Origin: Heligmosomoides polygyrus polygyrus
Lineage: Eukaryota > Nematoda > Chromadorea > Rhabditida > Heligmosomidae
Direction of reading: 5' to 3'
DNA: 64,000 nt
Assembly (NCBI GenBank): GCA_947396885.1
Contig: OX377204.1
Span: 42,891,139-42,955,138, forward strand
Shown: one piece after another, positions 10,770 to 20,285 of the stretch
How the letters are laid out: the number at the start of each line of letters is the position of its first letter
How positions within the stretch are numbered: the stretch's first letter is position 1
Position numbers and translations under genes: made by a program
The notes under the pieces: generated by a model
What the model saw: only the letters and a program-made list of their open reading frames with translations
Told to the model about the DNA's origin: nothing
Database searches by the model: none

Positions 10770-11809
10770 GAATCCGTACCTGTTTTCCCGTCGCCACTTC
10801 GACGATGACTATTCGGACTACCACCGCGATTTCAAGTCGCAGACTCGAGACTACGATCGCCGAGTGAAGACATATCAGCAGGCGATCTACTTCGTCAGGG
10901 TCACGGCTTATATTCAGGTCGTCCGTGACGTTTTCTCAACGAAGTGCGAAGAGAATTACCTGCTTGCTTTAGATCTTCATCGCAGGGGTTCTGCTAGTCT
11001 CAGATGTGTCCAGGATTGTTCTTCTGTGGACCTTCGTGCAGTCGGCCAGCACCATCATAGAAATGGTACAGAAGTGAACTTTACAAAGTCATCAAAGGCC
11101 TTTCGAAATTGTTTCTGTTGCAGATCTGCCAGCTGTCCTTTCCACTTTTTTCGCTCATTCTCGGGTTTTTGTCACTAACCTGTGCCGTGTCTCCATCTAG
11201 CGCCATATCCAAATCGGTGCTCGTCCTTCTTGTGGCGACCGTGGTTCCAAACTTCGTCTTTCCTAAGCAGGCTGCCTTTATAACGAGTGAGTTCTATTTT
11301 TACTGGCGACAAAGGTCAGCGCTCTGTCCTCCGCATCATCGAAGTTTTCTCCCACTGAACTAGTTCAGCTGCGGTGGACGTTGTCGAGGTCGCTCGAGCG
11401 TCGGATAGGGGCCCTGCGAAAGAGGTCAGCTCCCGGCAATCGCCTCTCTGTCCGGAACTCTTGTAGAGCATTTCTTTCAGGTGTCTCTGGATATGAGCAT
11501 GGGCATGATTCGTTCTACCGCCCATAACAAGCTGCTTCGAATACTGTCCTCGACGAGTAACAGATGGCCGCTCGGCATCCAGGTTAGTCGAAATTGTCGC
11601 TCTTAAGTCGACGGTCCCTGTCGCCGGCCTCAAAGAATCACAGTCGAAGAGCCACTTTTTTCAAGTGAGTTTGAGGACTCATGGGAATAATGAGTTGGAG
11701 AACTGCCCCGGCCAAAACACTGACGGAGCTTCTTTCTTCTGAAGAGAGGCGGATTGCTAAATGCTGCGCTGATCCCTATCAACAAGGAGCTTCTGAATTA
11801 AAGATATAG
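10770..11809 (+). CDS. Unidentified multi-exon gene candidate, possibly a membrane protein
   Basis: I do not recognise the product. Several plus-strand stretches look like exons: (a) from the acceptor at 10769, NPYLFSRRHFDDDYSDYHRD and on into TYQQAIYFVR; (b) after a TGTTGCAG acceptor near 11123, a hydrophobic stretch LSFPLFSLILGFLSLTCAV, then SKSVLVLLVATVVPNFVFP, which reads as two membrane segments, ending at GTGAGT near 11286; (c) after TTTCTTTCAG near 11480, VSLDMSMGMIRS to WPLGIQ ending at GTTAGT; (d) a short ORF 11690-11809, MSWRTAPAKTLTELL to a TAG. Exons b and c have good splice signals, but some implied introns are too short, so the exact structure is unresolved. RTE copy B lies just downstream (12160). 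Confidence 0.35.
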
Positions 11810-11810
11810 G

Positions 11811-12060
11811 TAAAAGGACGGCGTTATTAAATCCGTTTTGAAATGCGCTACGCATTCTACTTGTACGCGATGAACTCGTGAATGCAATTTGAATGCGTAC
11901 TTGGCCTATACAATGACAAGATGCTATTTGGCCCATGATGACCTGGTGGTGGACAAATCAAACCTTCCCAACAACCGGCGCGAAGACAAGAATGGAGGGG
12001 CGAATGGCCTGGGATGGACTCGAACCATCAACTTCGGTTTCGTTTCCACGTAACAGCCGG
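11811..12060 (-). mobile_element. Degraded S1-type SINE, reversed
   Basis: AAAGGACGGCGTTATT near 11814 is the complement of the S1 tail. A GATGGTTCGAGTCCATC box, a good RNA polymerase III B-box match, is read on the minus strand at about 12014-12030. The middle is too diverged to align by eye. Confidence 0.45.
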
Positions 12061-12685
12061 CGTCTCCTCCGATTCCACCACTGTGCGCAATTGTTGAAAA
12101 AGGTGTGCTTCTCCACCCGTCCTCTCCCCAACTACTCGTGGATATGTTCAGAACCAAATCACCTGTATCACCTGTCGTCACGTTGATCATCGAATTGCTC
12201 GAGCGGGTGCCAGCAGCGTCTCCATTCGTCCCTGTCGCGTGCCAGAGTGGTCCAATGAATCCTCCTCGCTCGAGGGACACGAAGAGCGTCATATCGGTCG
12301 TTCAGGGCTTTAACGAAGAAGTCCGAGCAACGCGTTGGTGGGCGTCCTGGTGTTCTTTTGACATCCCGCGGAATCCAGTCGGTGATGGCTCTCTTCCAGC
12401 GAGTGTCTGCAAGAGCAATACGTGGCCGGCCCTCCTAATTTTCAACAACTTGGCCCACGCGACAGCGTCTCTGATCTTCGAACGTCGGCGAAGCTCGGAA
12501 CTCCGGAGGCCTTCTCTCACTTGCGTGAGTCGAGTCACTCCGAGCATCGTCCTCTCGATTCCACGCTGCGCGACGCTGATCGAGTGTTCATCCTGCTTTC
12601 GTATAGCCCAGGTCTCTGAGGCGTATGTTAGGGCAGGAAGAACAGTGGAGACGAATAGGTGGGCACGGAGTCGGACGTTCTTCGT

Positions 12686-14029
12686 CTACTTCGCGACTTC
12701 TTCGACGCTCCTGAAAGCTCTCCAAGCCGCTCTTTTCCTCCTGCTCAGCTCTGGTGCTAGGTCGTTGGCCATGTTGACTTCGCGACCCAGATACACATAG
12801 CTGGAGCGATCGGAGATGTTCGTTCCGTTGAGCGAGAATGGGGCATCAGAAACCCATCCGTTCCTCATGAACATCGTCTTTGTAAGATTAAGCTGCAGTC
12901 CAACGTTCCCACATACACGATAGAAGTCGGCCAGCATTCGCTCCGCCTGGCTGATGCTCGGTGTTATGAGCACGATGTCGTCAGCGAAGCGAAGATGATG
13001 TAGTTGCCGGCCGTCGACCTTCACTCCCATGTCTTCCCATTCTAGTTCGCGCATGACGTTTTCGAGAGTGGCGCTGAAGAGCTTCGGGGATATGGTATAC
13101 CCTTGCCGAACCCCTCTCTTCACGTCGACGACGACGTCGTTGTAGAATGGTGAGATCTTGGTGTATCCACTGTACAGCTCTCGAAGGACTCCGATGTACT
13201 GAGTAGGAACGCCTTGAGTGAGTAGGGCTTCGATGACCGCTTCAGTTTCGACAGAGTCGAATGCCTTCTTCAGGTCGATGAACGTAAGGCAAAGCGGCAG
13301 CTTGTGCTCTCGCGACACTTCGATGAGCTTCGTAATGGTGTGTATGTGGTCGATCGTGCTGAATCCTCTCCGAAATCCTGCTTGTTCACATGGCTGTCCT
13401 TCGTCCAGCGTTCGGCCGATCCTATTCAGGATAACTCGAGTGAACAGCTTGTAGACTACGGACAGCAGGCAGATCGGGCGATAGTTGTCAATGTCGTGCA
13501 CGTCTCCCTTCTTGTACAGCAAGACGGTCCTGCTGGTCTTCCACTGAGATGGAACCTTGCACTCCGACAGGTAGCGCGTGAAGAGTCGCGCCAGGGTGTT
13601 GATGAGCGCTGGCGGGAGGTTACACAGGTGTTCGGGTCTGATCCTGTCGGGACCGGGTGCTGTACGTTTCTTCACCGACGAGATGGTGTGTCGGATCTCG
13701 GAAGGGAGAACAGATGGAACGACGTATCCATGCTGCGGAAGATGGCACGGGAGCAGATGGACGTGGCTATCGAAGAGATCGGAGTAGAAGTCGTGGATGA
13801 CCTTCTCCATGGTCCTTCTGGAAGAGGTGACGGTCCCGTGAGGACGTCGAAGAGCGATCATCTTAAACTTGAAGTTGGCGAAGTTCCTGCGAGCATTGCG
13901 GATGCTCAAACCTGCCTCTGCAGCTTCAGCCAACACTTCCGCCCTTCTCTCCTTAAGATCCTCCTTTATTGCCGTTCTGCATAGCTTCGCAAGCTCAGCT
14001 GGTAGTGGCCTGACGCTCGGCTCCTCCAC
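12686..14029 (-). pseudogene. RTE reverse transcriptase, 447-codon open frame lacking its endonuclease
   Basis: This is the longest open frame in the window. It reads TAPGPDRIRPEH (residues about 124-135), NYRPICLLS (182-190), palm motif A FIDLKKAFD (250-258), GVRQGYTISP (306-315) and motif C FADD (348-351), so the catalytic aspartates are intact. It starts just after the internal deletion (MEEPSVRPLP) and ends at a stop at 12686, where a shifted frame continues with the C-terminus. In an intact RTE, endonuclease and RT form one polyprotein. Here the endonuclease core is gone, so this copy should not be autonomous. Confidence 0.88.
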
Positions 14030-14077
14030 GCTGGCGTATCAGCTAGAGAGTTTCCGGAGAAAGACGTCTCCTGGTGG

Positions 14078-14553
14078 TTAATCTTCCTTATAGAACTTCT
14101 CCAGCTCTACGTAAAAGGCTTCGACCTCTTCGTCGTCGTAGTCGGATGTTGAGGCATACGCGACGAACACAGTCAAGCTGGCACGGAACCACATCGCTTC
14201 AGTCGCAGACGTCCGATTCGGCTTGTCAGAGACTCGTAGGAGTCGATGTTCATGGCCAAGTGCGTGTTGACGAAGACACCAACGCCGCCTTCTCCCCTGC
14301 TGTCGCATGTTCCGAGGAACAGTTCTTCTCCGGAGTCGTAGGCGGCGTGTAGGGGGTGGTGTCTTCACGTCTCGGTCAGTCCGATGACGTCGTACTTGAT
14401 CTTCCTGGCTTGCATCATCAGGTCCTCGACGGATGCTTCCGACGCAAGCGTGCTGGCGTTGTAAGTACAGATCGTCATCCTAGTCCTTCTCAACTTGCGC
14501 AGCCTGGTTAGGTCCTGAGATTTTAGCAGCCTCTCCGTACTCGTCCTTCCCAT
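14078..14553 (-). pseudogene. Endonuclease N-terminal remnant of RTE copy B
   Basis: Two minus frames give [20 protein letters not shown] with [11 protein letters not shown] (14517-14365), then an out-of-frame continuation to [19 protein letters not shown] and [10 protein letters not shown] (to 14081). The remaining EEP nuclease core (GDFN and SDH motifs of intact RTEs) is missing. The next readable sequence is the pre-RT region. Confidence 0.8.
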
Positions 14554-14694
14554 CGCTGCAGAAATGGAGGCTCTTTCGGGGTCAGGGAATGAGGCCCTTT
14601 AGTGCTGCTGTTTTTGACTGGAGTACACACGGGTAGCTAGTCGTGCTCTGTTGTGCGGGCGAAGAACTCCGGACAGCCAGCAAGACTGCCCGAA

Positions 14695-15053
14695 GGCCTA
14701 TGTCATACCTTCGCTCACCCCGAGCGAAGGCGACGAACAGAGCGATGAGCGAAGTCTCTTTGCTAGCGTGAAGCTAGCGAATAGGCGCGCAGTTAATAGC
14801 GTTGTGTGCAGCTGCGTCGTAGCATCGCTACCGATGCTGCCCGACGCTCTGCTCAGCTCAGCGACGTGGTCGCATCGGTAGCGATGCCGTATCGCTCAAA
14901 AGTATGACACCCCGCCAGCGAGGCTTCGCTAGCGGTGGATCGGACAACTGCTACAGGCGTCTGCCCCTCCACAACGTCTGATACCGTCCCTTCCCCAATT
15001 ATGTTAGTTGTTCATCGCCTTCGCTAGCGAAGAGCGATGGTATGACATAGGCC
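14695..15053. mobile_element. MITE with GGCCTATGTCATAC termini, nested in RTE copy B
   Basis: The 359-bp unit is flanked by GAA on both sides (14692-14694, 15054-15056). The empty site GCCCGAAGGGACGG is seen in copies A (near 1747) and C (near 46130). Its interior matches the 2013-2320 MITE in the opposite orientation (the CCCCAATTATGTTAGTTG segment near 14993 is the complement of sequence at 2058-2075), so these are two insertions of one family. Confidence 0.9.
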
Positions 15054-15645
15054 GAAGGGACGGGGCGAGACTTTTGAGGCGGCCTCGAATCGCCTTACGA
15101 TGTACTCCCAGTCTATCGAGTGCAAGCTTTTGGCCGAGCCGACACAGTTACAATCCGCACAGCCACGGACACATCCGCGCTCACTGTGCACGAACATGCC
15201 GCTCCCACGTACAAGGAACGCGTCGACCCGACACAGCAGGAGCAAGGAGTCCATCCCCTGCATCCCACCTGCGTCTCTGGGCAGTACACGGTCGCATTTA
15301 ATTCCCCTATCCACCACCCGGGGACGCGCCACGTGGCCCTGCGACAAGCGGCCCGAGATCCCTCTTAACAAGAGAGCCCGAAGGCTCTCTACCAAGGGAG
15401 ATCCGTGGATGTTCAGAACCAAATAGGCTTTCATTTAAAGTGGACTTTTGTATTCAATGATGTAGGAAGGTAACAAAGTAATTGGGCGCAGGTCGCGACA
15501 GTTGAGTTTTTGTTGATAAGATGTCGCTCATTCGATCTGGTGGCTTGACTCGTCGTATGGTTTCCTTATTCGGGTAAGAACAATATTCCGCGAAGTTCTG
15601 CTACGTGACTGGTACATTGACATGCGCTTGAAGGCATTCACTCTT

Positions 15646-15837
15646 TCAGCAGTAAATTCGGGAGCATTTCAGGACATCTCCTCTCTGCCGCCTGATTTTC
15701 TCGTTCTTCTGCAGTACTTGCTTGTCAGCTATGCGATGTTCGCCCTTCTTCAGCTCGTGGTTCAAGTCGCAGTCATATATTCCCTCGTCAAGCTCATCAC
15801 TGTCCAGTAGTCGCTCGCTGCCTCCATACATTGTCAT
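15646..15837 (-). CDS. Small hypothetical ORF (63 codons)
   Basis: From an ATG at 15837 the minus frame reads MTMYGGSERLLDSDELDEG, then a charged stretch with NHELKKGEHRIADKQVLQKN and KCSRIYC. It is acidic and then basic, with no signal peptide or membrane segment. The opposite strand also has an open frame but with a hydrophobic low-complexity reading. No family was recognised. It could be an exon of an unseen gene or a chance ORF. Confidence 0.3.
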   Translation of the reverse strand: MTMYGGSERLLDSDELDEGIYDCDLNHELKKGEHRIADKQVLQKNEKIRRQRGDVLKCSRIYC

Positions 15838-16365
15838 CAGAGAATGCTGATGCTGATTTGAACGGATTTGCCTTCCAAGGAATGTGAAACTGCCAGGAAA
15901 CTTCGAAAGCACGAGAACGATCGAGGACGAAAGAATCGACGAAATTGGTTCTTTAGATCAGAGCTGAGATAATCTATGGTTAGGAGGAGGAGATGCAGAG
16001 TTAGGAAAGCTAATCATAGGCTTTCCATATTTACTCCCTTTAGAATTGAATGAGATCGCCTCACGTCAGTTTGTTCACACAACCAATTAATGAGGTATTC
16101 TCTTTACGACGCTCAGTTGCGGTTTGTTCAATTCTCGATTCAGCTTGTTTTCACTGTAGGGCTTTCCACCCAGTCTTGGCATTTCGACTCTGTTTTTTTG
16201 ACATCCTCGAAGATGTCTTCGTTACGAAGCTATTTGTTCCTTTGATTTTCTTGCTGTGAATGTGCCAAGTGTTGTATTAAGATCTAATTTATTTTTACTT
16301 TATATTTCGTCACCTGCTTGTTGTTGTGAAATTTATCCAAGTTTTTTTTTTCGCACCGTAAAGCA

Positions 16366-16491
16366 TTGGTTCGGTGTGGTCCTGAACGCACAATGAGGAG
16401 TGGAACACCTCCGCCAGCCGGACAATCATCGTACCATTTCCTCGATCACTACGCAACCGATGACTATACAGTGGGGATTTCCGTAGGAAAC
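16366..16491 (+). CDS. Possible exon of an unidentified plus-strand gene
   Basis: The frame RCGPERTMRSGTPPPAGQSS followed by YHFLDHYATDDYTVGISV ends at a possible GTAGGAAA donor near 16484. Codon choice resembles the nearby real exons, but no matching neighbour exon was established. It lies between RTE copy B and the 3' end of the cathepsin gene. Confidence 0.2.
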
Positions 16492-17218
16492 ATTGAAACG
16501 GTGTGCAAAAAACGCGACACAACGGACAGCAATGGTCAGAGGTCATATGGCGAGAATTTCTGGCGTACGGGCGCGACCGTTGCTGCTGCTTTGTCAAGCA
16601 TTTGTCATTAAAATATGAAGCAGTTTCACTCGTTGTGTGTGGAATCAAACACGTGCGAAAAATGGCCCACGACGTTTTGGGTAGCTTCTTTTCCAGCAGA
16701 CTCCAATCGCTCAGCAGGCGTGTTCCGATTCGATGTTCTGCTTACTGTTCTTTTTGGCTTTCCACGCTTTTTGCTCCCTCTTCTTCTTTTGCAGTGAGAG
16801 AACAAGAAGTTCCAGCTTTTGAATGCAGTATGTAATCCATCGGGTTTTAACTCGCGGAAAGACATCTGGTCATCTTCTTTTTGGAGAAGGAGAGGCTGCT
16901 TTAGATGAATTTCATGAGGTTGAATGAAAGACGGGTAGAAGGCTATTTCCCCAATATCCGCAGTATGTCCCAGGTAAGTTTTGCGTGATACAGAAATTCT
17001 ACAGTTCCAAAGGCACTGGTGCGGAAACTCGTCTATCTTGTAAAAAGTCAATGCATTTAGAATGCTGAATAGCGACCAGCCTTCAACTTCAAAACGAGCT
17101 GACTTTTGCACTGTTCCTTAGCGAAGGCCAAGGGCTTCCTTGATGGATGCGAACATTTCCACCAATGGTGACCAATGTTCATTATTTATATCTATACAGT
17201 GGAGCAGATTTTCGCCGC

Positions 17219-20199
17219 TCACAACTTTGGCTCGCCGGCCACGACTCCGGATTCGATTCCGCACTCATCGAGGCCACGAACGATTCGGAAGAATCCTGAA
17301 AGTCACACATGAGGACGCGATGATGGCCATTGAATTCTTGCCGGCGAACGGCGTACCGTTCTCTCCCCAATCGCTGTTCCAGGAGTTCGAGCAGATCCAG
17401 TACGGAGTGCCGTTCTCAGTTCCCCATCCGATCATCTTCACCGCGTGTCCTCCCAGCATCTGTCCTGCTGTATGCTGGAAGGTCAGGAGCTACCGTTTAG
17501 CCTTTTAAAACGATTCGCTTCAGAAGGGTACATAAACCACCACGATCTTATCCGCTTCTCGCTAACTTCACTATTCGTTCCCAGCTGCGAGAATTTCCCA
17601 GAAGTTACATCATCATGCTCCCGGTCCACCTTCTTCACTTTTTGAACTTGCATTCAATCAATCAATTGCATGATCGCTTTGTTTTCTTGCAAATTTCTTC
17701 AAAAAAGGCGAAAAACGTTTGTTAACTTTGTTCTGTCATTGAAATTCTAAATACACAGAAACAGAGAGCGACCTTCACACCAAAAAGGGTCCAGTAGTTT
17801 TGGTCAAAGATATGAGGTGTCACATTATTTGGAATACTGACTGCTCGATAAAAAATTGGCCAACAGGCGGTTGCCTTTTAACATTGGAGATATATGTATT
17901 GGGGCAAAATTGGACGACATACATACATAGATTTTCTGGAAACCTTCAGAAAGTGTGAACATCTGTTTGCTTTCCAGGAGCTCCCACAATCTAAGCAGTG
18001 TATGTACTCAACAGACATCGGGAATCTAAAGATGCCGCGTTGTTTGCCCCTATCCCTAACCATTCCTCTTTATTTCTCATTCCCTTGTCGGGAATTGGGC
18101 TCACTACCTGTCCGAACGCTCTAACCTACCACGTAGATTCCACCAGTGTAGTGTTCGAAGTCCTCGTAAACATTGTACGAGACCTCGACCGGTCCGTTGG
18201 TCATAATCTCCTTCTGAATGTCGGCGACCTTCTTCGAAACCGCGTATGCCGTTGCTCCTGAACACTGATCTTTTATCGAAGCGATCGGCGCCACTCAATC
18301 TGGTCTGGTCTTCGCTAGCGCCAAGTTGCGAGAGCAAGCGCGGGACGACGGCCGTCTCTTATCAGCTTCGCCTTTCGCGAACGGGACCAAAAGCTGAGTG
18401 GAGCCCCTGCGACGCGTCAAAGCCTACCGAAGTGCTTGTCATCGGTGTAGCTGGTTGCGTAGCCTGCTTGACAGCTGCTTTCGCATTTGTTTGTCGGCGA
18501 AATTGTAGACGCGCACGGCTAAATGGGCACCGTTTCGTCTGAACACCTACCGACGTCTAGCTCTACACTGTCCTTACCTGGTAATGAGTGGCGTTGTTGT
18601 GATGTTCGCATGGTGGGTACGGGTACGGCTTGCAGCCGGCCTGAACGGGGCAAGTTCAGGTGAGTGCAGACATTATTAGAAAGTAATTTGAACCCACCTT
18701 TGAGGTGTAATTGCCTCCGGTGACGATTCCGTGCTTCACCCAGTATTTCCAGGCCTGGATTGGATATCCTCCCTCGCATCTAAGAAGACACAATAACACT
18801 CAGAAAATATGTCTGAGCCATCAATAGGCGAAGCCACATCGCCTAGAACTCCGCCCCTTTTCTTTTCACCACTTAGGACGGCGTCCTATGGATGCAATAA
18901 CCCTTCAGAAAACACCGTTCTGAACTTGAGAAACAGTTGCACCCGTACTACGATCAACGAACGTACCCGTTGCCGCAGACCATTCCACAGCAGGACAGGA
19001 CGTCGTCAGCGGAAATGGTGAACTGTTCTTTTCCCTGCGAAGCAATGCAGATTCGATCAGTCATCGCCTCGGCTGCTCCGAATGCCCAACAGGATCCTGA
19101 AAAATCTCTTCACAAAGAATCTTAACGACATTGTTGTGGGTATGAGCACTGTAAAACAAATTACTGCATGAGTAATTATGTAATCCGTTAAAAATAAACT
19201 CTTTCTGAAGGTATGAAGCAAGAGGCGGCTTGAATTTTCTCAAGAAAAGCCGATTCTTTCCTCTGTGAGAGACTTCCGGGTAAAGGAGCTCGAGATGGAC
19301 TTTGTGTCTGCCGAGAACAGAACCTGACAGTATAACAAGTGCTACCAACCGCAGGAAGACTGATCGCGAATCGACTTGATGGAGGCGCACTGAGGCCACT
19401 GGGTTCGGGAGTCGAACGAGTCCGGGACGGTGGCGTCATCAATCTCGTCGTGGGTCTTTTCGTTCACCTGAAGCCGTATGAACCGCCGTACCAGCCGTAT
19501 GAACCGCCGAACCACATGCGAGCGAGAAGATATCGCGAGGCAAAGCAACTCACTCTGAACTCATCGGGTAGCACCACGTGTTTCGATCCCATAAGTCGGC
19601 TTTTGACGGCGTCCGGATACTGAGCGAAGCGAGAAGACAGCTTTGTCTGAATTCGTCAACGGTGGGCAATGCTGACTTCCGTCTTCCGTTCCGTTTATCA
19701 TGCGCTTCAAACCTGAACTGACCGTGAACAAACTCTGAGCCTTGTTGACGTACTCAACCAACTCGAGACCAGTCAGCTTCTCAGCCTCCCGCAAAACTCT
19801 CTCTGAAACGAGGTTGCACCTGCTGTGAAGAATATTTTTTCTTGATAGACGCGCTGAAGGGTCATTTTCCAGGAGTTTGCCGATAAATCAAACTCCTAAG
19901 CTGCTCTGCAATGACGTATTGATGTCTTAGCCAAAACAGCACTTGTAACAGGGCCTACCAACTAACGCTTACTTGGACGATGCCGCCATAAGAATTTTGC
20001 GGTTAGTTGCGTATGAAGGCCCAAAAGGTGCGTTTGCGGGAAGATGATGCGCCAGCCCTGGATGGCAAACTCACTGGATGGAGGTACGAAGATAGCAGAA
20101 GCTGTGACGAACACCAGAGCAGCGACGACGAAGAACCTCTGAAATGCCGAAAATTCCGCGGAGTTGTCAAATGCCAGCATGAAGGCAGGCACTCACCAT
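17219..20199 (-). CDS. Cathepsin B-like cysteine protease (12 exons, complete)
   Basis: Papain-family (C1A) peptidase, predicted secreted or lysosomal. Exons, minus strand: 20197-20199, 20075-20138, 19723-19802, 19554-19646, 19350-19467, 18967-19096, 18698-18779, 18578-18640, 18428-18518, 18130-18257, 17357-17474, 17219-17295. Together they give 1047 nt, 348 residues plus TGA, with GT/AG junctions and consistent phases throughout. Residues 1-20 are a signal peptide ([16 protein letters not shown]). The propeptide includes [14 protein letters not shown]. Mature features: Gln116 and Cys122 in [13 protein letters not shown], the occluding loop CEHHNNAT with His203-His204 (cathepsin B hallmark), His294 in [11 protein letters not shown], Asn314 in CSNSW, and the tail [15 protein letters not shown]. 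Sequons at Asn186 and Asn206. SWNSDWGE resembles the haemoglobinase motif reported in blood feeders. The family in hookworm gut digests host proteins; that role here is inferred. Exon 1 is only ATG. Confidence 0.96.
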
Positions 20200-20249
20200 G
20201 ATCGTGTGCGGCGCAAAGACGTCAGAATGCGCCAAGCCTTTTGTAGTGG

Positions 20250-20285
20250 CCGATAAGGTGATGGCCGATAAAGGAGCAGATAGAG
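20250..20285. promoter_or_regulatory. Cluster of three GATA sites upstream of the cathepsin B gene
   Basis: GATAAG (20252), GATAAA (20267) and GATAG (20279) lie 53-86 bases upstream of the cathepsin ATG, all in one orientation (TTATC on the gene strand). In nematodes, GATA factors of the ELT-2 type drive intestinal protease genes through such sites (established for Caenorhabditis). Function here is inferred. An ACAAAAGG stretch nearer the gene could act as a weak TATA-like element. Confidence 0.5.

Larger units (their letters stand above)
12160..15408 (-). mobile_element. RTE-clade retrotransposon, copy B, full-length deleted form with target duplication
   Basis: The element is bounded by a perfect 16-bp direct duplication, ATGTTCAGAACCAAAT (12144-12159 and 15409-15424). 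Minus-strand order: 5' end CCACGGATCTCC at 15408, leader (with a nested MITE at 14695-15053), endonuclease N-terminus (about 14550-14230), the shared internal deletion near 14078, reverse transcriptase (14029-12686), a C-terminal region with a WAGHV-like segment (12547-12302), and a 3' end with tandem GGTGATACAGGTG. Without the MITE it is about 2.9 kb. Both ends match copies A or C, so this deleted form inserted as a unit. Confidence 0.93.

Noticed and set aside
12105..12800. 231-codon plus-strand ORF
   Set aside because: It is the antisense shadow of the RTE copy B C-terminal region, which has clear protein motifs on the minus strand.
13304..13984. 226-codon plus-strand ORF, and its like at 47034-47669
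   Set aside because: Antisense of the RTE reverse transcriptase. The same shadow frame recurs only because the copies are similar.
15622..15810. Plus-strand 62-codon hydrophobic ORF
   Set aside because: It overlaps the more coding-like minus ORF 15646-15837, and its hydrophobicity follows from the complement of charged codons.
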